Positions 17,822 to 27,534 of a DNA stretch of 64,000 bases are shown here, in pieces. How positions within the stretch are numbered: the stretch's first letter is position 1; the number at the start of each line of letters is the position of its first letter. Source of the DNA: Ekhidna sp. GTDB taxonomy: Bacteria; Bacteroidota; Bacteroidia; Cytophagales; Cyclobacteriaceae. Below the pieces are notes generated by a model, which was given only the letters and a program-made list of their open reading frames with translations, made no database searches and was not told the origin of the DNA. The position numbers were made by a program, and so were the translations under genes. The stretch covers positions 36,878 to 100,877 of the forward strand of contig JACONI010000099.1 of the NCBI GenBank assembly GCA_014323825.1, written 5' to 3'.

Positions 17822-18565
17822 TCATGTATTTATCTTCATCTTTGAGTTAAATGTTACCAGTTTTGTCCAGTTGATCTTGCCATCTTCCGAGCAAAATTCT
17901 TTCGCAAATTCCATAGTGAACTTATTAATCATTGCAGAATAGGTTTCAAGAAATGACTCATTCTTCTCCTTGGCGAGATGTCCTAAAGGTTCAATTATAT
18001 CAATATAAAGGTTTTCATTTTCTGAGATAAATGTCCAAAATTTCTGCCCGCAATATTTGAAGTTTTCTCCCTTGTCAGGCTTATTGTCTATGCCGTAGCA
18101 ACATCCATTAACTGAAACCACGTTAACTCTAGAGTTGCCAGTTCTTAAAGTTCGGGCGGCCGTTACAAAATCTCCCTTCATTTTTTTGATCTGACTGCTA
18201 TTGCTCCAGTTTGGTCCTGACTTGATTGCTACAATATATCTAATGTTGTTTCTGTCAAACTCAAGGTCAATTCCGGTTATACCTGACTTCCATCCGCTAT
18301 AAACTGTTTGGTTAATGAAGATCGCCAGACCTTCTAGCCAGTCTCCGAAGATAGTTTCTTCTTTAGATGAAGTAAAAGCATCTGCAAGTCCTTTTACGAT
18401 CTGCTCAGCCGTTAAAAAATATTTCGCCTTAAACAGGTAGGGATTCTTCTTCTTTAGAATCGTCTGAAGTTTTAGTTCATTTAATCCGTCAATCCTTTTC
18501 TGATGAAAAACGCCAATGTTCTCTTCAACGTACTGCTTGATGTCTTGTGTGTTCAGTTGATTCAT
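17822..18565 (-). CDS. PmeII-like type II restriction endonuclease
   Basis: About 247 residues beginning MNQLNTQDIKQYVEENIGVF. The nuclease core is visible as GIDLEFDRNNIRYIVAIKSG followed by PNWSNSSQIKKM, the D-x(n)-(A)IK signature of a PD-(D/E)XK fold. NGCCYGIDNKPDKGENFKYCG is another conserved block. From memory of the family this fits PmeII-type restriction enzymes; the exact subfamily name is uncertain. The ATG at 18565 is preferred over one at 18607 because it keeps the conserved N-terminus. It overlaps the end of the methyltransferase gene by 41 bases. The nuclease appears intact although its methyltransferase is interrupted. Confidence 0.75.
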   Translation of the reverse strand: MNQLNTQDIKQYVEENIGVFHQKRIDGLNELKLQTILKKKNPYLFKAKYFLTAEQIVKGLADAFTSSKEETIFGDWLEGLAIFINQTVYSGWKSGITGIDLEFDRNNIRYIVAIKSGPNWSNSSQIKKMKGDFVTAARTLRTGNSRVNVVSVNGCCYGIDNKPDKGENFKYCGQKFWTFISENENLYIDIIEPLGHLAKEKNESFLETYSAMINKFTMEFAKEFCSEDGKINWTKLVTFNSKMKINT

Positions 18566-19403
18566 ATTCTGTAGATGGTTCAAGTAAAACCAGTTTAGTT
18601 GGTTCAATCTGTTTTTTTACAAGGTCATAATACTCTGGAAGCAACTCAATTCCAATAGAATTACGATCCATTCTCTGGGCAACAAGATTTGTTGTTCCGG
18701 ATCCCATAAACGGATCTAATACTGTGTCACCGGTTTTGGTGAAAAGTTTGATGAACCACTCCGGAAGTCCCTCCGGAAATGCAGCACTGTGATTTTTGTT
18801 GTTGCACTCTGTTGCCAGATGTACAACATTCGTTGGGTAGGCTTTTTCCCTGTCCACCCAGTTGGAAATATTCTTACCAAATCCGCTTCCTACTTTTGAT
18901 TCGTCACGTATCCTGTCGGTGTCGCTCAGGTTTTTTAATCTGTTTTTTGCCCAGTCTCCCATAGGGATCATGACCTCCTCCTGATACATATTGAATTTTT
19001 TGTCTTTGTTGAACTGTAGGAGACGCTCCCAGGCATCTCGAAATCTATTGGGCCATTTACCCGGATAGCAATTTTTCTTATGCCATATAAACTCTTCTGT
19101 CCATAGCCAGCCTTGTCTTCTCATTGCTATAATGAGTTCCATAACATAAGTGCTGCGTTCACCTTAAACCACTTTTTCTTTAATGTTAAGAACAAATGTC
19201 CCTGTTGGTTTAAGTATTCTTAAAAGTTGTTCGGAAATTGGCAGGAACCACTCAACATACTTGTCGGGATGAACCCCTCCATAGGTACTTTTTCTTTGGT
19301 CGGCATAAGGCGGAGATGTGATAGCAAGATCAACAGAATTATCAGGTAGTTCAGCAAGTACATCCTTGCAATCACCTAATCTTATATCCGTTGATATTTC
19401 CAT
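18525..19403 (-). pseudogene. Beta-class DNA methyltransferase split by an in-frame TAA
   Basis: The first part (19403-19164) carries motif IV, LAITSPPYADQRKS; the second (from ATG 19142 to 18525) carries GWLWTEEFIWHKKNCYPGKW and motif I, VLDPFMGSGTTNLVA. The order IV-then-I is the beta class (m4C or m6A). Between them the reading frame is unbroken except for one TAA at 19164-19166 (KEKVV-stop-GERSTYV). Either the enzyme is dead, or the halves are made separately: ATG at 19142 lies 21 bases past the stop and split methyltransferases that reassemble are known. Because the cognate nuclease looks intact, complete loss of activity should be harmful, which favours residual function. Confidence 0.8.
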
Positions 19404-19625
19404 TCTTTCCTTTATTTACCGAACAAAAATAAGAATTTTTGAGTTGAAGTTTAGTTCAGTTTTCAAGTTACAGGTGTTGAGTCTAACGTCTCTTTAGTTT
19501 TGTGCTATGGAGGTTATTTGAAGAGATATTATGTGAAGACGGGCAATTGGTTAGCTGATTATTTTTCGTATTTTCCCCGAATGGTTAAGCATAGATCGTG
19601 TTTTAATGTAGTTTATATCCTACCA

Positions 19626-20843
19626 TCAGTCGTGTTTTTTCAGGTATTGCTTATAGGTCAGGTCTTCATCAAAAGCCCATTGATACTTTCCGTAAATAAG
19701 CTCAATGATTCTTTTTGGGAATAATTTTTCCAGTGTGCGAAGCATTACAATATCATACTTTCTATGAAAGTTGATCCAGCATTGATTACAGTTGTGAACA
19801 TATTCTTTTTGTGTTTTTTGCGAAATGGCAGAGTTGAATACTTCATCCAAGGTATTATCATGCACATTGCCTAGCTTTAATCCAAGATTCTGGCAGATAG
19901 GAACATCACCATTAGGATGAACCACCACAGAGTCTAAAATGCTATAGCACTTTAACTTCGTGTTTTGCTTCCTCCACTCATCGTAAAGAAGTAAAAAATC
20001 AAAGTTCTCTTTTGTATTCCTTATTGAGTTAGGGATCAATTTCTTAAAATCAGAGATGGAGTTTAAGTTCGTAGCATTGTGTTTAGACAACGAAAGACTT
20101 TCGTATTGTAACTTATTCAAAGTCTCTTTTTTGTTGAGTGCAAAGTCTTTCAGGTCTTTTTTCACTTTACCAAAAGTCAACTGTTCTTTGTTTTTTAATG
20201 TTGAAATTTCTGTTTCATGCGCTTTTTCTACGGTATCAAAAAATTCAATATCATTATATACTCCTATTCTTACATCAATATCATTCTCCTGACATACTCC
20301 AATGACATGATCTAAGTCTTCAAATGAATTGTAGGGGGACAAAGTGAACATGGCTGAGACAGGTACTAAGTCTTTGCATTCGTGAATTACTTTTAATACA
20401 CCGTCATAGCCATCTTTGCCTCTCATGTATTTATATGTTTCCTTTGTTCCGTCAAGGGATACAAAAAGCCTTCTGGGAGGGTATTTTTTCGCCGATTCAA
20501 TGACATTTTCCGGCTTTAAGCAATTTGAAAGCAGATCGAAATTGGGATGATTTTTTGAGAACCAGTCTAATATTTTATCTGCCTCCGGATGCAGTAAAAA
20601 CTCTCCTCCTTCTAAACCAACAACAGTGCTTTTACTTATGCACTTACTGTTCATTATTTCAATTATCTTCTCGTATGCCAGATATTTTACCGGTCTTTTG
20701 GCCCAAATAAGACAATGTTTACATCCGGAGTCACACAAATCTGTTCCGTATATCATGAGGGTAGATAGCTTTTTATTACCCGGAAAAGCAATATTGTTAG
20801 CAAATCTGATTCCTCTTTTTACATAGTCTAATTTATTATACAC
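19626..20843 (-). CDS. Radical SAM/SPASM-domain protein
   Basis: 405 residues. The [4Fe-4S] radical SAM motif CDSGCKHC is at about residues 38-45, followed by GLEGGEFLLHPEADKI and the FVSLDGTKETYKYMRG block typical of SPASM/MoaA-like enzymes. C-terminal cysteines (KCYSIL, ICQNLG, NCNQCW) with HPNGDVPICQNL form the auxiliary-cluster SPASM region. Such enzymes modify peptides, sugars or other small molecules by radical chemistry. Its ATG overlaps the end of the oxidoreductase gene by 8 bases, so the pair is co-translated. No precursor peptide is visible beside it, so the substrate is unknown. Confidence 0.88.
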   Translation of the reverse strand: MYNKLDYVKRGIRFANNIAFPGNKKLSTLMIYGTDLCDSGCKHCLIWAKRPVKYLAYEKIIEIMNSKCISKSTVVGLEGGEFLLHPEADKILDWFSKNHPNFDLLSNCLKPENVIESAKKYPPRRLFVSLDGTKETYKYMRGKDGYDGVLKVIHECKDLVPVSAMFTLSPYNSFEDLDHVIGVCQENDIDVRIGVYNDIEFFDTVEKAHETEISTLKNKEQLTFGKVKKDLKDFALNKKETLNKLQYESLSLSKHNATNLNSISDFKKLIPNSIRNTKENFDFLLLYDEWRKQNTKLKCYSILDSVVVHPNGDVPICQNLGLKLGNVHDNTLDEVFNSAISQKTQKEYVHNCNQCWINFHRKYDIVMLRTLEKLFPKRIIELIYGKYQWAFDEDLTYKQYLKKHD

Positions 20844-21921
20844 AATTATTTTTTATTTGATTAATCAGTTTATATGCTTCTACACAGCTGAAGAGAGATG
20901 AGTTGTTGATACCTAGCCCGGATTCACAAATGTTTACAAAGGTTGCTACTTCAGTAAAGTATCCGCTGGTATATAACTGGTTATTTTGTAGAACAGGATT
21001 AAAGTTATTTCTTTTTTGGAGAACCAGATTTTTGTTAATGGACTTCCAGATTTTTTCACGCGGGATATTAAGCAAATGGCCTTGTTTAGGCACGTATGAT
21101 AATTCTTCAGAATCTATAATTTGATAAATCTTTTTTGGTGTGTTTATAATCAGTTTTTCGGCAGCATCACACCAAGAGTAATCAGTAGACAACTCTACGG
21201 TGCCTATATTTTCATTTTCATGTTTCAGTTGCAAAAATACCGTCTCGGCATTTCCGGTTTCAGTTTTAAGAACATTGCATTGTTTGACGGGTCCAAAAAG
21301 AAAAGCAATTAAAGAAAGGGGATGTATAAATAAATCCAGATATGCATCCCCTTCAGGGTAAAAACCGGTTACAAACCTGTAATTGTAGCTTACATCTTTT
21401 CCTTCTTTTTTTAGATGTTTGATGTAAGGGGCATACTGTTTTTGTAATCCGACCACACATTTTGCTTTTGACGCTTTTTCTATTTCAATTAAGTTTTTCA
21501 ATTCCCTGATGTCAGTGCATGGAGGTTTTTCAACAAATACGTTTTTACCGGCTTCCAGAGTTTTTTTTACCAAGCCGTAATGCGACAGTGGATGGCTTGA
21601 AATAAAAACCCCTGAGATATCTTTATCATTTAAGACTTTATCAAAATCATTGGTTCCTATGCTGTATGGGTATGCCTTATCTATCAATCTTGCATTTTTT
21701 AAGCTTTTGGTAACAAAATATTTTAAATTTATTTTTAAATAATTAATAACAGGGAGCAGGTTGTTTATGCTGTGCATCCCTAGGCCAACAAAGGCATACT
21801 CCTTTTTATTTACTCCGGCGAGGTATTTTCTTTTTCGGTAATTTTTGAATCGTTGTATCAACTTTTGCATATCATTCATTTGAATTGGCTTTTTCTTCAT
21901 CAGTCTCAGACTGTTGTCCAA
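20836..21921 (-). CDS. Gfo/Idh/MocA-family oxidoreductase
   Basis: 361 residues. A basic N-terminal extension precedes the Rossmann strand YAFVGLGMHSINNLLPVI; the signature VFVEKPPCTDIRELKNLI (Lys of EKP is catalytic in the family) is near residue 135. These NAD(P)-dependent enzymes usually act on sugars, sugar nucleotides or inositol. The N-terminal extension of about 45 residues is longer than usual; in-frame ATGs nearer the fold could be the real start. It is upstream of and overlapping a radical SAM gene, suggesting a two-enzyme modification pathway that I cannot name. Confidence 0.85.
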   Translation of the reverse strand: MDNSLRLMKKKPIQMNDMQKLIQRFKNYRKRKYLAGVNKKEYAFVGLGMHSINNLLPVINYLKINLKYFVTKSLKNARLIDKAYPYSIGTNDFDKVLNDKDISGVFISSHPLSHYGLVKKTLEAGKNVFVEKPPCTDIRELKNLIEIEKASKAKCVVGLQKQYAPYIKHLKKEGKDVSYNYRFVTGFYPEGDAYLDLFIHPLSLIAFLFGPVKQCNVLKTETGNAETVFLQLKHENENIGTVELSTDYSWCDAAEKLIINTPKKIYQIIDSEELSYVPKQGHLLNIPREKIWKSINKNLVLQKRNNFNPVLQNNQLYTSGYFTEVATFVNICESGLGINNSSLFSCVEAYKLINQIKNNCV

Positions 21922-22087
21922 AGATGAGCCTCCTTTCTCAAATCCGGATTTACTTTCTCAGATTATTTCCTTAACTGATCCTTCATTGAATAACGCAGAA
22001 TTCTTTCGTATTTTGATTTTATTATTGGTATAAAGGGACTGATTTTTGCGGATTACACTGAAACAAAATAAATTATATTAAATCTTA

Positions 22088-24484
22088 ATGAGACTTAAAC
22101 ACCTATTAATTCTCCTTTATTCATTTGTCTCAACCCATCTCACTGCTCAGACTGCCCTCGTTACCGATAAGAGTTCCGGAAATTCAATATCCGATGTATT
22201 TATCTATCATGAAGATAAAGAGTATGTCAGCTACACAGATCAAAGGGGAATGGCAGATTTATCGGGCTTCTCGAATGGGAAGATTTTTCTACAACACCCA
22301 TCCTACCATCCGGAGTCGACTTTGTATACCGGTGACGATCTCAATATCTCCCTAAAGGAAAAGATTGTTTCTTTTGATGAGGTAATCGTTTCCGCAAACA
22401 AATGGGAACAAGAGGGACAAAGTGTATCTCAGCAAATTATCACCGTCAACAAAAAAGAGGTTCAATTCCAAAACCCTCAGACTTCCGCAGACTTACTTTC
22501 CAACACAGGACAAGTATTTGTTCAAAAGAGTCAATTTGGAGGCGGTTCTCCCAAAATAAGAGGTTTTGCTGCCAATTCAGTACTACTTGTAGTTGACGGG
22601 GTGAGAATGAACAATGCTATTTTCAGGAGCGGAAACCTCCAAAACGTAATCAACATAGACCCTAATGCTTTGGAAAGTGCAGAGGTGGTTTTTGGGCCGG
22701 GATCTGTTATTTATGGCAGTGATGCTTTGGGTGGAGTAATGGATTTTCATACTGTTTCGCCCAAGTGGTCTTCCGATGATATTACAGACTTTTCACTCAA
22801 TGCACTGTCAAGATACAGTACGACAGCCAATGAAAAGACAGGACACATTGATTGCTCACTTTCAGACAAAAAATGGACCTTTTTTCATTCTTCCACCTTT
22901 TCATCTTTTGATGATCTAAGAGCGGGTTCTGTCCGAAAAAATGGCTATGAAAATGAGTTTGAAAGAACTTTTTACATCGAAAGAATGAATGGAGAAGACC
23001 TGTTGATTAAAAACGATGATATCAACGTACAGAGGTCATCAGGTTATGATTTGTTCAATACTATTTCTAAGATCAATTACCGCCTCGGCAATAAAAATGA
23101 TATTACTTACAATTTTTATTATAGTACGACTTCAGACATTCCCAGATACGATAATCTAACAGAGAAGATCAATACATCTGACTCCTTAGCTCATGCGGAG
23201 TGGTACTATGGGCCTCAAAAGTGGCAAATGCATAATTTAAAGTGGAATCTTTATGCTAAATCAGGTTTATTTGATCAGGCAAGGGCAACGCTAGCATACC
23301 AGTCTTTTAAAGAAAGTAGAAACGACCGACCGTTTGGAGATGACCGACTAAGAGTGAGAACAGAACAAGTGGATATGTATTCCATCTCCTTGGATTTTGA
23401 TAAAGAATTTGCCGGATCAAACCTCTACTATGGTATTGATTATTATTATAATGAGGTGAGTTCAGAGGCACTTCGCAGAAATATTGAAACAGGAGAAATT
23501 ACAGGAACAGAAAGCAGATACCCGGACGGAGGCAGCTCCTTCTCTTCTTTTGCCGTTTACGGTAATTATGTTCATCCGTTTTCCGGCAAATTAGTTCTCA
23601 ATGGTGGACTAAGATTTAATTCGGTTAATCTGAACGCAAATACGAACAACGAAAGAGCATTAGCCAATAACTCTAAAGATATCGATCTTACTAACTTTGC
23701 ATTGAATGGATCTTTGGGACTCGCAGTAAATCTAAATCCAACCAATAAAATAAGTTACAATGTTTCAACGGGCTTCAGATCTCCAAATATTGATGATATT
23801 GGCAAAGTATTTGATATTGGGAGTAGCATTGTAGTACCTAATCCGGGCTTAAAACCTGAATACACGCTAAGTAACGAAATTGCCTATCAGAGAAAAAAAG
23901 GAAATTCTTTTTTTTCAATCGTTGGTTTTTACAGCAGAGTCTTTGATGCAATCGTTGATGGCCCATTCGAACTGGAAGGAAGATCTTCCGTAGTGGTCGA
24001 ATCAGAAACCTTAGATGTCTTCTCAAAAGTGAATGCAGGCTCCGCTGAAGTTTATGGTGGAAGTATTCTATATGCCGCGGAGTTTCTGGATACGTGGGCT
24101 TTCTCAAAAACAATTACTTATACAGACGGGCGAGATATTAGCAATAATGAACCACTGAGACATACTACCCCAATCTTTGGGAAGGCAGCACTCACCTATC
24201 AAAAAAATAAATTGAGAACCGAATTCTATCTGGAATACCATTTAAACAGGAACCCTGATGATATTCCGTCGGCCGAGTTTGATAGAAAACCGCACCTTTA
24301 TACGGATGAAGGAACTCCGGGATGGCATACGCTTAACTTAAAATCCGATTACAGGTTAACGGAATCTATCAATTTCAATTTTGGAATAGAAAATATTTTG
24401 GATAAGCATTATCGACCATATACTGCGGGAATTAGTGCTCCCGGAAGAAACTTTCTGATAGCAGTTAGAGCAAGTCTTAAATAG
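22088..24484 (+). CDS. TonB-dependent outer-membrane receptor, heme-receptor-like
   Basis: 798 residues: signal peptide (cleavage near THLTAQ-T), a short carboxypeptidase-like/peptidase-associated domain to about residue 95, then the plug (VSANKWEQEGQSVSQQIITV, GGSPKIRGFAANSVLLVVDG, GSVIYGSDALGGV) and the 22-strand barrel ending RNFLIAVRASLK. Boxes like FRSPNIDDIG and VPNPGLKPEYT resemble the FRAP and NPxL segments of hemoglobin/heme receptors, so heme or a related iron source is a plausible ligand; this is a weak inference. A lipoprotein gene of unknown function follows about 200 bases downstream. Confidence 0.9.
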   Translation: MRLKHLLILLYSFVSTHLTAQTALVTDKSSGNSISDVFIYHEDKEYVSYTDQRGMADLSGFSNGKIFLQHPSYHPESTLYTGDDLNISLKEKIVSFDEVIVSANKWEQEGQSVSQQIITVNKKEVQFQNPQTSADLLSNTGQVFVQKSQFGGGSPKIRGFAANSVLLVVDGVRMNNAIFRSGNLQNVINIDPNALESAEVVFGPGSVIYGSDALGGVMDFHTVSPKWSSDDITDFSLNALSRYSTTANEKTGHIDCSLSDKKWTFFHSSTFSSFDDLRAGSVRKNGYENEFERTFYIERMNGEDLLIKNDDINVQRSSGYDLFNTISKINYRLGNKNDITYNFYYSTTSDIPRYDNLTEKINTSDSLAHAEWYYGPQKWQMHNLKWNLYAKSGLFDQARATLAYQSFKESRNDRPFGDDRLRVRTEQVDMYSISLDFDKEFAGSNLYYGIDYYYNEVSSEALRRNIETGEITGTESRYPDGGSSFSSFAVYGNYVHPFSGKLVLNGGLRFNSVNLNANTNNERALANNSKDIDLTNFALNGSLGLAVNLNPTNKISYNVSTGFRSPNIDDIGKVFDIGSSIVVPNPGLKPEYTLSNEIAYQRKKGNSFFSIVGFYSRVFDAIVDGPFELEGRSSVVVESETLDVFSKVNAGSAEVYGGSILYAAEFLDTWAFSKTITYTDGRDISNNEPLRHTTPIFGKAALTYQKNKLRTEFYLEYHLNRNPDDIPSAEFDRKPHLYTDEGTPGWHTLNLKSDYRLTESINFNFGIENILDKHYRPYTAGISAPGRNFLIAVRASLK

Positions 24485-24681
24485 AATCATTAAAATAATC
24501 TGAAGCTTATCTTCAAATCAGGCCGGGATAAGGAGAAACCTGTCATACTACAACCCCACTATCCGTTGAAATTCTTTAGGTTTAGATGAACACAGATATT
24601 TAAAATTAAAAATAATTATGAGCCGGCCAAGTATTTTAACTGAGAAATTATATAAACTTGCTTTCATAAATCAATTAAGAA

Positions 24682-25560
24682 ATGAATTCAACTTCAATTT
24701 TAAAAGGAATTTCCTTAATCATTATCTCTGTTATACTTATTAACTGTTCATCTTCCTCCCGAAGAAGTAAAGCAAGGGCTAGCTTGGCAGACGAAGAAAC
24801 CATCCATTACGTAGAGGAACTTCTCGAAACGCTCCCTTCTCCCTCTCTCGTTCCTTTCACACTTAAATCGATAGGTGCTGAGTTTGACAAAAAACTCATT
24901 AACTCTTTGAATGGAGTAGAATCCTATAAGAATAATTCGGATAAGATGGCACTCAATATGGGAATTTATGCATCGGATATCAGCTATTTAGCAGCTTATG
25001 ACCATGAAGAAGACTGCATTAATTATCTGGAGACTTCTTATAAAATGGCGGAGTCTCTCAGTGACTCAGCAATTTATGATCAAAGTCATCTGGACGAATT
25101 TAGAAGTCACATAATGGACGAAAATGAAGAAGCGATTTATCGCCTTCTGGGAAAACTTTTTGTGGAAACAAGTGTGCAAATGGAGAAAAATCATCATCTT
25201 ATGATAGCAGGGTTAGCATTAACAGGCTCATTTGTGGAAGGACTGTATCAGGCAGTGATCGCGTTGGAATCGTATGATGATTCCGAAGAGTCTAAGAAAC
25301 TTCTTGAGCCCTTGGTGAAGATAGTTCTCAATGAAGAGGAAGCTCTTAGAGATATTATTCAAATACTTGATGATCTTCCACAGGATGGTACCACTGTTGA
25401 TATGAGGTTTGAGTTGGGAGTTCTTGATAAGCTCTATAAAGGAGACTTAAAAGAAATAGAAGATAAAATGGTCAGTAATCCGGATTTTATCGTATCAAAG
25501 GATGATATGAAAGATATTACTTCAGAAGTGAAAAGAATAAGAGCTTCAATAGTTAATTGA
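24682..25560 (+). CDS. Conserved hypothetical lipoprotein
   Basis: 292 residues with a lipoprotein signal peptide (ISVILINCSSSSRRSKAR, lipidated Cys near residue 22). The mature protein is almost wholly alpha-helical with many acidic residues (for example DDSEESKKLLEPLVKIVLNE). No catalytic motif is seen and I do not recognise the family by function. It follows the TonB receptor on the same strand after 197 bases, so association with that receptor is possible but unproven. Confidence 0.75.
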   Translation: MNSTSILKGISLIIISVILINCSSSSRRSKARASLADEETIHYVEELLETLPSPSLVPFTLKSIGAEFDKKLINSLNGVESYKNNSDKMALNMGIYASDISYLAAYDHEEDCINYLETSYKMAESLSDSAIYDQSHLDEFRSHIMDENEEAIYRLLGKLFVETSVQMEKNHHLMIAGLALTGSFVEGLYQAVIALESYDDSEESKKLLEPLVKIVLNEEEALRDIIQILDDLPQDGTTVDMRFELGVLDKLYKGDLKEIEDKMVSNPDFIVSKDDMKDITSEVKRIRASIVN

Positions 25561-25636
25561 TGAAACGAAATTTAACTGTAACAAAAAGGTTCTGATTATA
25601 TAATCAGAATTTGACTAATATTAATAAATCGAAATA

Positions 25637-25945
25637 TCAGGATTTTTCAGTCTTCTTTTCTTTTTTCGTTTCTTCCTTTTTTGCTTTAGGTTTCATCACT
25701 TTAGTAGCATTCTTTTTCTTTATTTCCACTTTCTTTTTTGAAACTTCGGCAATTTTAGTTTCTGACTCTTCTTCTTTTTTGGCAGCAGGTTTTTTCTTCC
25801 TCTGCTTTGCAAACTCCTCTTTAATCGCTTCAATATTTACATTCTTGATAACCGGAACAGCATTCAGTTCCTTCATCTTTACAATCCTTTTCTTCGCAAC
25901 GTTTTTGTTTTTTCTTCCTTTACGCTCTAGTCTGGTTACTGCCAT
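25637..25945 (-). CDS. Small Lys-rich basic protein
   Basis: 102 residues beginning MAVTRLERKGRKNKNVAKKR, followed by VIKNVNIEAIKEEFAKQ and a tail that is mostly Lys, Glu and Ala with AAKK repeats. The N-terminus looks conserved and folded, whereas the tail resembles histone H1-like or ribosome-associated basic tails and is of low complexity. A nucleic-acid-binding role is plausible from composition alone. It is convergent with the lipoprotein gene and divergent from hisS. Confidence 0.65.
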   Translation of the reverse strand: MAVTRLERKGRKNKNVAKKRIVKMKELNAVPVIKNVNIEAIKEEFAKQRKKKPAAKKEEESETKIAEVSKKKVEIKKKNATKVMKPKAKKEETKKEKKTEKS

Positions 25946-25993
25946 TTGATTGGTCTTTAATTATAAAATAAACTCCAAAGTTAGGGGATTATG

Positions 25994-26001
25994 TAGTTTT
26001 G
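25994..26001 (+). promoter_or_regulatory. Putative -7 promoter element of hisS
   Basis: TAGTTTTG matches the Bacteroidota TANNTTTG consensus and lies 15 bases before the hisS ATG, implying a very short leader. Confidence 0.45.
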
Positions 26002-26016
26002 GCCAAAAAATAGTAG

Positions 26017-27375
26017 ATGTCAAAAACTAAACCTTCACTCCCTAGAGGTACTCGAGACTTTGGTCCTGAAATCATGTCAAAAAGAAGTTTCATCATTGAC
26101 ATTATTAAGAAAAACTTCATCAAATACGGTTTTGCCCAAATAGAAACCCCGGCGATGGAAAACCTCTCTGTTTTGACAGGAAAATATGGTGATGAAGGCG
26201 ATCAACTTTTATATAAAATTTTAAATTCCGGTGATTTTCTTAGCAAGACTTCAAAAGAAGATATTGAAAAAGGAAGCAGACATCTAACAACCAAAATTTC
26301 GGAAAAAGGGCTTAGGTATGACCTGACAGTACCTCTTGCCCGATTCGTCGTAATGAACCAAAATGAAATAACATTCCCATTTAAAAGATTCCAGATACAA
26401 CCGGTATGGAGGGCAGATCGACCTCAAAAAGGGAGATATCGAGAGTTCTATCAGTGTGATGCGGACATTATAGGAAGTAAAGGACTCTGGAGCGAGGTTG
26501 AACTGACCTTATTACTCACAGATGTTTTTCATGATCTAAGGCTGGAAGATTACATTATCAAAATCAATCATAGAGCATTTCTTTTCTCTTTCGCAGAACT
26601 TGTTGGCTTAAAGTATCAAACCATTTCGTTCTGTACAGAGATTGATAAGATTGATAAAATTGGCGAAGATCGGGTAGCTGAAAACCTTAAAGCACTTGGC
26701 GCAAATATCAGCCAAATCAATGAGGTTCTTAGTCTTTTCAAAGAAAATGATAAGGGGATAGTCTTAGAAAGACTGTTAAATATTGGGGTCAATAAAGAAG
26801 TGATCTCAAATATTAACAGCTACTTTGAAGCATTGGCAATGTCTTTTGATAAAAAGATAAAAGTGGAGTTAGACTTATCGCTTGCAAGAGGACTCTCCTA
26901 CTACACAGGGATGATCCTTGAGGTAAAATCAACCGGTGTGCAAATGGGAAGTATCGGCGGCGGCGGAAGATACGATGATCTGACAGGGGTATTTGGGCTG
27001 AAAGGAATATCCGGAGTTGGGATTTCTTTCGGTCTTGATAGAATTTATGATGTAATGGAAGAATTAAAACTTTTCCCGGAAGAAATTGCAAGCAGACCGG
27101 ACGTACTTATCGTCCATTTCAGTGAAGAAAACTTAAAGCACGCTTATAGAATAGTATCCGGTTTGAGAGACAAAGGAATAAAAGCAGAGCTCTACCCTGA
27201 GACGGCCGGGATTAGAAAGCAGTTTGATTATTCGGATAAAATCGGAGTGCCCTATACTTTGATTGTAGGAGACAATGAAATGAATTCCGGCCGATATATG
27301 CTCAAAGATATGAAAACAGGAAATCAGGAACCTCTTAAAATGGATGAAGTAATGCGTCGCTTAAAGCAAAATTGA
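26017..27375 (+). CDS. hisS: Histidyl-tRNA synthetase
   Basis: 452 residues, class II aminoacyl-tRNA synthetase of the HisRS type. It starts MSKTKPSLPRGTRDFGPEIM; motif 2 is visible in RADRPQKGRYREFYQCDADI, the His-specific block as LARGLSYYTGMILEV, and motif 3 near GISFGLDRIYDVM. The C-terminal anticodon-binding domain follows (DVLIVHFSEENLKHAYRIVS). It charges tRNA-His in the cytoplasm. Length is normal. The stop is followed directly by a copy of the dispersed GATCGGSAGTC repeat and then a terminator. Confidence 0.97.
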   Translation: MSKTKPSLPRGTRDFGPEIMSKRSFIIDIIKKNFIKYGFAQIETPAMENLSVLTGKYGDEGDQLLYKILNSGDFLSKTSKEDIEKGSRHLTTKISEKGLRYDLTVPLARFVVMNQNEITFPFKRFQIQPVWRADRPQKGRYREFYQCDADIIGSKGLWSEVELTLLLTDVFHDLRLEDYIIKINHRAFLFSFAELVGLKYQTISFCTEIDKIDKIGEDRVAENLKALGANISQINEVLSLFKENDKGIVLERLLNIGVNKEVISNINSYFEALAMSFDKKIKVELDLSLARGLSYYTGMILEVKSTGVQMGSIGGGGRYDDLTGVFGLKGISGVGISFGLDRIYDVMEELKLFPEEIASRPDVLIVHFSEENLKHAYRIVSGLRDKGIKAELYPETAGIRKQFDYSDKIGVPYTLIVGDNEMNSGRYMLKDMKTGNQEPLKMDEVMRRLKQN

Positions 27376-27378
27376 AAG

Positions 27379-27404
27379 AGATCGGCAGTCGTAGGAAAAT
27401 GTCC
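27379..27404 (+). repeat. Single copy of a dispersed 3'-end repeat
   Basis: GAGATCGGCAGTCGTAGGAA directly after the hisS stop resembles the sequences at 35336-35355 and 37859-37878 (complement strand) and the 21-bp satellite unit at 42511-42750. See the finding on this family. Confidence 0.5.
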
Positions 27405-27439
27405 ATCCTAAAATAACGTGAGTTTGATGCAAGAAAGTC

Positions 27440-27488
27440 TAACTTTTTACAAAAGAAATTACACTTGCTTACACCGAACTCATGTTAA
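27440..27488 (+). repeat. Intergenic repeat, copy A
   Basis: About 49 bases with the core ACACTTGCTTACACCGAACT then CATGTTAA. Two diverged copies in the same orientation occur at 40404-40455 and 51370-51417. Its function is unknown. Confidence 0.6.
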
Positions 27489-27491
27489 AAT

Positions 27492-27524
27492 AAACCCGAA
27501 AAGCTTTTGAGACTTTTCGGGTTT
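27492..27524. terminator. Bidirectional terminator between hisS and the adhesin gene
   Basis: A perfect 12-bp stem, AAACCCGAAAAG paired with CTTTTCGGGTTT, with a 9-base loop, lies between the convergent hisS and BspA-like genes. A- and T-rich ends on both sides allow it to work in both directions. Confidence 0.85.
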
Positions 27525-27534
27525 CCAAAACGCG

